Part shown: positions 26,440 to 32,442 of the stretch, piece after piece | Layout: every line of letters starts with the position of its first letter | Numbering within the stretch: position 1 is the first letter of the stretch | From: an uncultured Prevotellaceae bacterium | GTDB taxonomy: Bacteria > Bacteroidota > Bacteroidia > Bacteroidales > Muribaculaceae | Length of the DNA stretch: 32,442 bases | Reading direction: 5' to 3' | NCBI GenBank assembly: GCA_945983195.1 | Contig: CAMFSS010000002.1 | Location: 1 to 32,442, forward strand | The notes under the pieces: generated by a model | Database searches by the model: none | Told to the model about the DNA's origin: nothing | Seen by the model: only the letters and a program-made list of their open reading frames with translations | Program-made: the position numbers and the translations under genes

Positions 26440-29400
26440 TTAGAAATCGATTTGCACACCGAGTGTGTAGGTCGAAGTCAATGGATAAACCTCTACGTCC
26501 CAGCCTTCTGCATCGCTAAGCTCAGGAGTGAAGGCGTTGGCTTTGAAAGTGGTGAATGGACGGTCGGCGGTTACACTCACGCGGATACCCGGCAAAGTGT
26601 AGTTGCCCATCTTGATGTTGCGGAAGTTGTAGGCAAGTGTGATGTTCTGGATGCGGAAGTAGTCGGCGCTCTCCACGAAGTAGGAGTTCACTTTCTGGTC
26701 GCTCACGTTCCAGCCCTTCACGAGTGCTGCAGCCGACGGGTGCTCGTTGGTTGAGCCTTCGCCTGTCCAGCGGTTAGTGTATTGAGCCTCGTCGAAGTTG
26801 AAGTTTGATTGAGAGTAGCGCAAAGCACGCTTGCGGTTATACATCTGTGCGCCTGCCTGGCCGTAGGTGGTAAGTTCAAAGTCGAGGTTCTTCCAGCTCA
26901 AGCCGAAGTTGAGTCCGTAGGTAAGGTTAGGAATGTAGGCACCGAGAGTCTGGCGGTCGTTGCCGTCGATTACACCATCCTTGTTCACGTCTTCATACTT
27001 GAAGTCGCCCGGTACGAGACCGTTAGCCACAGCTACGGGGTCGGCTGCACACTCAGCATCGTTCTGATATACGCCCACCACCTTGAAGCCGTAGAAAGAG
27101 TTCATTTCCTCGCCTACCATGTTAATGGTCTTGCCGCCCTTCACGTAGGCGGTACCGCCAAGGTCTTTCACCTCGTTCTTGAGGAATGAGAGGTTGAGAC
27201 CGATGCTATACTTGAAGTCGTTGCCGATGCGGTCGCTCCAGTTAGCCGAAATATCGAAACCGGTGTTGAGGATTTCACCGTAGTTGCCGGCAAGCACATC
27301 GTTGCTGAAGGGGAGGCGCGGTGAAATCACGGCACGCTTGGTCATGCGGTAATACCAGTCGAGGTCCACGTTCAAGCGGTTATTGAGGGTCGAGAAGTTC
27401 ACACCCACGTTGGTTTCATCTACAAGCTCCCACTTGAGGTAGCTGAAGTAAGATGTATTCTGGAAGCCCGGGATTGTGGTGTTGCCGAATACGCCCGATG
27501 CACTGTTACCTGTGGAAATCGAAGCGAAGCCGTCGCTTGCAGCCACGTGGTCGTTACCGAGGCGGCCCCAGCTTGCACGCAGTTTCAAGTAGTCAAGCAC
27601 TTTCTGGTCCTGCATGAACGACTCTTGGCTCATTACCCATGATGCACCTACCGATGGGAAGGAGCCCCACTTCTCCTGATACTTCGAAGAACCGTCGGCA
27701 CGCATTGTGAACATGAGGAGGTACTTGCCTGCGTAGTCGTAGTTCAAGCGGGCGAAGTACGACTGTCCGCGGTAGCAGTATCCGTCGTCGCCGAGTGTCA
27801 CGCCGTCGGCATCACCCTGGCTCAGATACAAGTATTCATCCTTGCCTTCGGGTACGTTCGAAGCCTTGCCCCACATGTAGCGGTATTGCTGCTGGCGCAT
27901 AGAGTAGCCGAGCATTGCACCCACCTTGTGGTCGCCGAAGCGGTCGTTGTAGGTAAGGGTGTTATCCCAGATGTAGTTGTAGTAGTTTGTAGTGGATTTT
28001 GTGAGTTCAGAAACACTCTTCTGCTGCCAACTGCTCACATAGTAGGGCTTGATGTAGGTGCGTCCGCGAGTTCCTGTGTAATCATAGCTGTAGCTTGTCT
28101 TGAAATTCAGTTTTTCGGGGAGTATGTTGAATTGTGCGTAGAAGTTGCTGAGCACTTGGTAGTTCTCGTTGCGGCTGTTGTTGTATTGGGCAGTTGCAAC
28201 GGGGTTGTAGAAGTTGCTTGTGAAGCCCACGCTTGCAGGAGAAGCGAATTTCTCGGGTGTAGCCTCTACATTGTTTTCGTCATACACCGGATAGATAGAA
28301 GGAGCGTTGAAAGCCTCTTTCCATGCCGAGTTGTTCGGGAGAATCTGTGTAGAGTTGCTGAATACGCCGTTGAATCCCACCTTCAGCCAGCTTGTTGCAT
28401 CGTAGTCAACAGCTGCGCGGAAGTTCATGCGCTTGTAGTTGTTGTCGGCGTCCATGATACCATCCTGGTAGAGGTAGCTCACGCCGAGAGAATAGACAGC
28501 CTTCTCCGAGCCGCCGCTGATGCCGAGGCTGTGGTTGGTGATTACAGCCTTGCGGAGCAATTCGTTGTACCAGTCGGTGTTGGCACCGTAGGTCCAGTTG
28601 TGGAAATCTGCGTCGGCGTAGCTGCCTCCGTAGCGGTCGATTGAAGCCTTCATTGTCGATACGTAGGCGTCATAGTTGGCTTCGAGAAGCATTGTGGCAT
28701 ACTGCTGCGAGTTTGCCATCTTCAGCACGTTGGTAGCCGACTGGACTCCCACATAACCGTTGTAGGTGATTTTGGCGTTCTGGTTGCGCTTTCCTTTCTT
28801 GGTGGTGATGATTACCACACCATTTGCTGCGCGTACACCATAGATGGCTGCTGCCGATGCGTCCTTGAGCACCGACATTTCCTGAATGTCGCTGTTGTTG
28901 AGGAAGTTGATGTCGTCGTAGAACATACCATCAACCACATAGAGCGGTGAGCTGTTGGTGAATGAGCCTGTACCGCGGATTGATACGCGTGGACCCGAAC
29001 CCGGAGTTCCGCTGTTCACCACATTCACACCTGCCACTTTTCCCTGCATGGCAGCCATAGGCGAAGTTGCCGGAACTGAGAGAAGCTCCTCTCCCTTCAC
29101 CACTGTGATAGGCGAGGTAAGGTCCTTGGCTTTGGCTGCACCATAACCGATTACTACCACCTCATCGAGCTTCTGGAGGTCGTCCTCAAGTGTTACGTTG
29201 ATTGTTGTGTCGGTAGCTTTGACCTCTTTGGTCTTCATACCGATGTAAGAGAATGTAATTACCGCATTGTCGGGAACATTTTTCAGTTCATAGTTTCCGT
29301 CGAAGTCGGTCACTGCTCCGGTGGTTGTGCCGTTCACTTGCACACTCGCACCAATTACGGGTTGGTTGCTCTGGTCGAGAACCACTCCTATTACTGTCTT

Positions 29401-29466
29401 AGGCGCTGCCCTCGCTCTGGCTACACCGGCCAAGTCGAGTAACACAGATAGAATTCTTTTCTTCAT
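26440..29466 (-). CDS. SusC/RagA-family TonB-dependent outer-membrane transporter
   Basis: A 1008-aa TonB-dependent transporter that imports oligosaccharides across the outer membrane with SusD. It has a CarboxypepD_reg-like domain (about 23-93: GVVLDQSNQPVIGASVQVNG), a TonB box (DEVVVIGYG, 101-109), a plug domain (about 115-230: VVNSGTPGSGPRVSIRGTGS, SPLYVVDGM and SVLKDASAAAIYGVRAANGV) and a C-terminal barrel ending TYTLGVQIDF. The length is normal. The signal peptide is odd: after MKKRILSVLL it reads DLAGVARARAAP, with Asp11, Arg17 and Arg19 in what should be the hydrophobic core. A promoter and an ACTAC repeat array lie upstream. Confidence 0.95.
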   Translation of the reverse strand: MKKRILSVLLDLAGVARARAAPKTVIGVVLDQSNQPVIGASVQVNGTTTGAVTDFDGNYELKNVPDNAVITFSYIGMKTKEVKATDTTINVTLEDDLQKLDEVVVIGYGAAKAKDLTSPITVVKGEELLSVPATSPMAAMQGKVAGVNVVNSGTPGSGPRVSIRGTGSFTNSSPLYVVDGMFYDDINFLNNSDIQEMSVLKDASAAAIYGVRAANGVVIITTKKGKRNQNAKITYNGYVGVQSATNVLKMANSQQYATMLLEANYDAYVSTMKASIDRYGGSYADADFHNWTYGANTDWYNELLRKAVITNHSLGISGGSEKAVYSLGVSYLYQDGIMDADNNYKRMNFRAAVDYDATSWLKVGFNGVFSNSTQILPNNSAWKEAFNAPSIYPVYDENNVEATPEKFASPASVGFTSNFYNPVATAQYNNSRNENYQVLSNFYAQFNILPEKLNFKTSYSYDYTGTRGRTYIKPYYVSSWQQKSVSELTKSTTNYYNYIWDNTLTYNDRFGDHKVGAMLGYSMRQQQYRYMWGKASNVPEGKDEYLYLSQGDADGVTLGDDGYCYRGQSYFARLNYDYAGKYLLMFTMRADGSSKYQEKWGSFPSVGASWVMSQESFMQDQKVLDYLKLRASWGRLGNDHVAASDGFASISTGNSASGVFGNTTIPGFQNTSYFSYLKWELVDETNVGVNFSTLNNRLNVDLDWYYRMTKRAVISPRLPFSNDVLAGNYGEILNTGFDISANWSDRIGNDFKYSIGLNLSFLKNEVKDLGGTAYVKGGKTINMVGEEMNSFYGFKVVGVYQNDAECAADPVAVANGLVPGDFKYEDVNKDGVIDGNDRQTLGAYIPNLTYGLNFGLSWKNLDFELTTYGQAGAQMYNRKRALRYSQSNFNFDEAQYTNRWTGEGSTNEHPSAAALVKGWNVSDQKVNSYFVESADYFRIQNITLAYNFRNIKMGNYTLPGIRVSVTADRPFTTFKANAFTPELSDAEGWDVEVYPLTSTYTLGVQIDF

Positions 29467-29519
29467 TTTGTTGAAAGTTTTGGTTAAATGTTTAAGGTGA
29501 TTGCTTTCGCTTTCGGCTG

Positions 29520-29550
29520 CAAAATTGCGAACTCTCTTTTAAGGCGCAAA
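29520..29550 (-). promoter_or_regulatory. Promoter of the susC operon
   Basis: On the minus strand TTTG (29550-29547), a 19-base spacer and CAATTTTG (29527-29520) match the Bacteroidetes promoter, with one mismatch in the -7 element. The leader before the ATG at 29466 is about 47 bases. A weakened -7 fits a promoter that needs an activator. Confidence 0.55.
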
Positions 29551-29560
29551 ATTTTGCAGT

Positions 29561-29605
29561 ACTACCTTACCACTACACCCACTTTAGACACTACGTTTTT
29601 ACTAC
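29561..29605 (-). promoter_or_regulatory. Candidate operator: four ACTAC boxes upstream of susC
   Basis: On the plus strand ACTAC occurs at 29561, 29572, 29590 and 29601. The spacings are 11, 18 and 11 bases, so the boxes form two pairs, each one helical turn apart. The last two extend to ACTACGTTT. They sit about 10 bases upstream of the susC -33 element, where a class I activator would bind. The divergent regulator gene is the natural candidate to bind them. Confidence 0.45.
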
Positions 29606-29724
29606 GTTTCCCACGTCTTAATTATTGTGCATCAGGCATATATCTCTGAAAATTTTTTCATACTGCATCACCGCCTACGACACTGCTTTTTATTGTGGCA
29701 TCCGCTTTTTTCTTGAATAAAAAA

Positions 29725-29754
29725 TTGCAATTATAAGTTTTTTTCCTACCTTTG
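29725..29754 (+). promoter_or_regulatory. Promoter of the three-Y regulator gene
   Basis: TTG at 29725-29727, a 19-base spacer and TACCTTTG at 29747-29754 match the Bacteroidetes promoter. The ATG at 29801 follows 46 bases later. Confidence 0.6.
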
Positions 29755-29800
29755 CGCCCGAATACCGCACCATAAATTATTGCCCAAGACCATTAATTTT

Positions 29801-31501
29801 ATGAAACATAAAGCTTCAGTCAGCCTCATTACTGTCGTATTGGCATTTGCATTCTTTTCCGGGTCATTCAATTCCCGGGCGGCTTCTTTTTTGCCTATCG
29901 TCACCAATTATGCTGCCGCCGACTACAATGCCGGGCTACAGAACTGGAGCTGCACACAAGGCGAAAACGGCGACATTTTCATAGGCAACAACACCGGGCT
30001 GCTGCGATTCGACGGCTACCGATGGGAGCGTATCGAAATGCCGGGAAACAGAATAGTGCGCTCTGTCCTTGCCGATGCCGACCGCATCTATGTGGGCGCA
30101 TACAGCGAATTTGGATACTTCGAGCCCGACGACTGCGGAAACATGTGCTATGTGTCGCTGCACTCGCTCGTGAAAAAGCGCAAGACCGAGCAGCACGACT
30201 ACGACATCTGGAACATCGTGAAGCTAAATGGCAAAATCTATTTCCAGTCGTTCAGCTCCTGGTTTGTCTACGACGGGAAATCGGTGCGCGAGCACTACGA
30301 CCCCCAACTGCTGCCGCTCTACTTCCACCGAATCGACAACCGCATCTTCGTGCAGATGATGAACGGCGACTTCTACCAGCTCATCAATGAAGAAATGCAC
30401 TTCGTGTTCTCCCGAAAGGAAGTGGGCGACGACCATGTGGTGGCTATCATTCCTAAGACTAAAGGCCGAATGGTGCTCTGCACCGAGTGGCACGGTCTTT
30501 TCGACTTCGACGGTCAGCATGTGACACGCCGCTACACCGAAATCGACTCCGAACTGTGCGGACAGCAAGTCAACCGCGGAACAATGCTCCGGGGCGACTC
30601 CACCATCATCATCGGCACTATCCACAATGGTGTGTATGCAATCAGCCGGGAGGGCAAGTGCCTGTGGCGGTGCAACATGAGCAACCGCCTCTACAACAAC
30701 TCTGTGCTCTCGCTTTTCATCGACCGCGACAACAATATCTGGGCGTGCCTCGACAATGGAATCTCGCTAATACACACCGGCTCGCCCTACTCAATTCTGC
30801 GCCCCGACAGCTATGCAATGTCGCTCGGAATGGTATATGGCATCGACTGGATTGGCTCTAAGATGTACATCGCCACAAATCAGGGTGCCTACACATTCGA
30901 GGAAACAACCGGAGTGATTGCTCCAATCACCGGAGCCAAAGGTCAGAACTGGCACATCAAGCGTTACCCCACAGGGCAAGTATTCGTGGGCAACACACAT
31001 CCTAAACTCATCGAAGGCAACACTGCAACCGATATTCCCGGAACTACCAACTCAAGCAGCACCTGTATGCGCGAGTGCACAATCCACGGGCAGGAAGTGC
31101 TGCTCGAATCGTCGTACATAGGATTCAGAGTCTATCGTATGCAGAATGAAAAATGGACCCTCGCTTGCGAAATAAACAGCCTCAACATCCCCATCCGCAA
31201 TTTCGAGGTCGACCACAGCGGCTCGATATGGGCGGCTCACATGAGCCGGGGGCTATATAAAATCGAGCTCGACAAGTCGCTCTCGCGAGTGGCGCAAATC
31301 ACCCCTCTGGCACAAATTCCCGGCGGTTTTGAGGGCGGCATCATGTTTGTGATGAAAATACAGGGTCGCGTAATGTTTGCCAGCAGGCAAAAGCTCTACA
31401 CTTTCGACGATGTGAACAACAAAATTGTCCAGGTCTACTTCCTTAGCAGCACACTCAAGCGCAACATCAACTCATCCACTGCAATCTACACTAAAAACTA
31501 A
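29801..31501 (+). CDS. Propeller/three-Y sensor-regulator of the glycan locus, N-terminal fragment
   Basis: The N-terminal 566 residues of a membrane-bound regulator. It has a signal peptide (MKHKASVSLITVVLAFAFFS) and a periplasmic beta-propeller whose blades read like the Reg_prop sensor type (IFIGNNTGLLRFDGYRW, NIWACLDNGISLIHTG, SIWAAHMSRGLYKIE). The frame stops at TAA 31499-31501 after STAIYTKN, but the same frame continues with WISRDHDYTLINIS and the rest of the protein. I start it at 29801 because that ATG begins a clear signal peptide; the open frame allows a TTG seven codons earlier. It is divergent from susC, the usual place for the sensor that switches a polysaccharide utilisation locus on when an oligosaccharide binds in the periplasm. 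As read, the fragment could not signal. Confidence 0.85.
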   Translation: MKHKASVSLITVVLAFAFFSGSFNSRAASFLPIVTNYAAADYNAGLQNWSCTQGENGDIFIGNNTGLLRFDGYRWERIEMPGNRIVRSVLADADRIYVGAYSEFGYFEPDDCGNMCYVSLHSLVKKRKTEQHDYDIWNIVKLNGKIYFQSFSSWFVYDGKSVREHYDPQLLPLYFHRIDNRIFVQMMNGDFYQLINEEMHFVFSRKEVGDDHVVAIIPKTKGRMVLCTEWHGLFDFDGQHVTRRYTEIDSELCGQQVNRGTMLRGDSTIIIGTIHNGVYAISREGKCLWRCNMSNRLYNNSVLSLFIDRDNNIWACLDNGISLIHTGSPYSILRPDSYAMSLGMVYGIDWIGSKMYIATNQGAYTFEETTGVIAPITGAKGQNWHIKRYPTGQVFVGNTHPKLIEGNTATDIPGTTNSSSTCMRECTIHGQEVLLESSYIGFRVYRMQNEKWTLACEINSLNIPIRNFEVDHSGSIWAAHMSRGLYKIELDKSLSRVAQITPLAQIPGGFEGGIMFVMKIQGRVMFASRQKLYTFDDVNNKIVQVYFLSSTLKRNINSSTAIYTKN

Positions 31502-32389
31502 TGGATTTCGAGAGACCACGACTATACACTCATCAACATCAGCTCAAACAATGCCTCAATAGTGCAGACGGTGGCAGCACGCTTCTTCGGCACTGAGTGC
31601 AATGAAACAAACAACAAAATCTTCGTACACCGCAACGAGGCTTATTTCCTCCTCAACAACGCAATTGCCCGCTACAGCCGCCGCGATTTGCCGTTGCCTT
31701 CCTCCACAAGCCACCTGTGCTTCTATCGCGTCACATCGACCGACCGCGACAAGAATCCCATTGCCATGCCCATCGTGAGCGGCAAAAGCACGAATGTGGA
31801 AACTTCGGGCGACATCACCTTCAATCTCTCCCTGCCGCACTTCGACAATTCAATCATATATTTCCGTTACAGGCTCGTTGGTGGCGACATCGACCTCGCT
31901 TCGCTGTCGCAAGACCCTCAAATCTCCTACACAAGCCTCGCCTACGGAAAATACCACTTCACCGCCGATGCACTCAACGCCAACTATGAGCCTATCGGCT
32001 CGGTCGACTACCACTTCTGCGTGCCACGTCCGTTCTACCTCTCTTTCTTGGCTATTGCAATCTACATCGTGCTGCTGGTGGCTGTCACCTACTTCATCAC
32101 GCGTTACCGTGCCGCTCAAACCATGGAGATGCGTCGCCGTGAATATGAGGCCGACAAAGTGAAACAGGATCTCAAGATGATGGAGCAGCAGCGTATCATC
32201 GACCACCAGCAGCAACAATTGCTCGAGTCGGAACTCTCGAACAAGGGTAAGGAGATTGCCAGCCTCGCACTCGACGTGTTCACAAAGGACCGTGCTATCG
32301 AGTCGTTGCGCGAGATTGTGGGCAAAAAGCATTCCGGCGGTCGCCTGCCGCAAGCCGAAGTCGACTCACTGCTAAAGCTAATATACTAG
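31502..32389 (+). pseudogene. Regulator middle part: three-Y domain, membrane segment, coiled coil
   Basis: This continues the regulator frame after the TAA. It holds the end of the propeller, a three-Y (Y_Y_Y) domain with IIYFRYRLVGGDIDLASL and SLAYGKYHFTADALNANYEP, one membrane helix (FYLSFLAIAIYIVLLVAVTYF) and a Gln-rich cytoplasmic coiled coil (EADKVKQDLKMMEQQRIIDH). In the family a LuxR-type DNA-binding domain follows. Here the frame ends at TAG 32387-32389 after LLKLIY. An internal GTG at 31562 is the only plausible separate start and gives no signal peptide, so I read this as part of the broken gene. Confidence 0.8.
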
Positions 32390-32442
32390 TCCAATCAGCC
32401 AACCAACGAAGACTGGGAACTCTCTCCCGCCCTAGTCCACCT
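32390..32442 (+). pseudogene. Regulator remnant after the second in-frame stop
   Basis: After the TAG the same frame reads SNQPTNEDWELSPALVH to the window edge. NEDWEL resembles the DWE(E/I)F segment that opens the LuxR-type helix-turn-helix region in propeller/three-Y regulators of Bacteroidetes. The following residues fit less well, which could mean another change. The DNA-binding helices themselves lie beyond the window. Confidence 0.5.

Noticed and set aside
8973..32389. Recoding of TAA/TAG as sense codons
   Set aside because: TAG ends korB, the SemiSWEET and the 13751 giant gene, and TAA ends the GLUG and AraC genes at sensible places with terminators behind them, so both are normal stops.
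1..32442. CRISPR arrays, tRNA/rRNA genes, insertion sequences, prophage
   Set aside because: I saw no regularly spaced repeats of CRISPR size, no cloverleaf or rRNA-like sequence and no transposase or integrase frame.

Overview
The window looks like a chromosomal segment of a gut-type Bacteroidales bacterium. The evidence is SusC/SusD-type outer-membrane glycan uptake genes, large secreted proteins with type IX secretion (T9SS) C-terminal sorting domains, lipoprotein signals, no Shine-Dalgarno signals, and promoters of the Bacteroidetes form TTTG-N19/20-TAnnTTTG. A family such as Muribaculaceae would fit, but that is an inference without a marker gene.

Layout. (1) 1-563, minus: 5' part of a DUF3298/RsiV-like lipoprotein gene cut by the window edge. 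(2) 776-4291, plus: a 1171-aa secreted GLUG-repeat protein with a T9SS tail, followed by a strong terminator. (3) 4584-7448, plus: korA-korB, a two-subunit 2-oxoacid:ferredoxin oxidoreductase, with its own promoter and terminator. (4) 7661-8830, plus: an AraC-type regulator and a SemiSWEET sugar transporter, then a terminator. (5) 8973-18229, minus: two giant paralogous cell-surface proteins (about 1490 aa each) in tandem, with the same domain order and a shared 5' leader hairpin; the 8973-13400 copy has lost the end of its sorting domain to one in-frame stop. (6) 18734-29466, minus: a polysaccharide utilisation locus in the order susC, susD, GH43-like multidomain protein, GH144-like endo-beta-1,2-glucanase, GH3 beta-glucosidase. 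(7) 29801-window end, plus: the divergent propeller/three-Y sensor-regulator of that locus.

Function. The GH144 plus GH3 pair points to beta-1,2-glucan (sophoro-oligosaccharide) as the likely substrate of the locus: SusD/SusC capture and import, GH144 cuts the chain, GH3 releases glucose. Four spaced ACTAC boxes between susC and the regulator, just upstream of a good susC promoter, are a candidate operator.

Caution. Four in-frame stop codons interrupt three otherwise well preserved genes (8973, 19202, 31499, 32387), and two short stretches (GH3 near 19193-19222 and the susC signal peptide) look like clusters of substitutions. TAA and TAG also end normal genes here, so this is not recoding. 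Either the region is decaying or varying, or the assembly carries local base errors; reads would decide.
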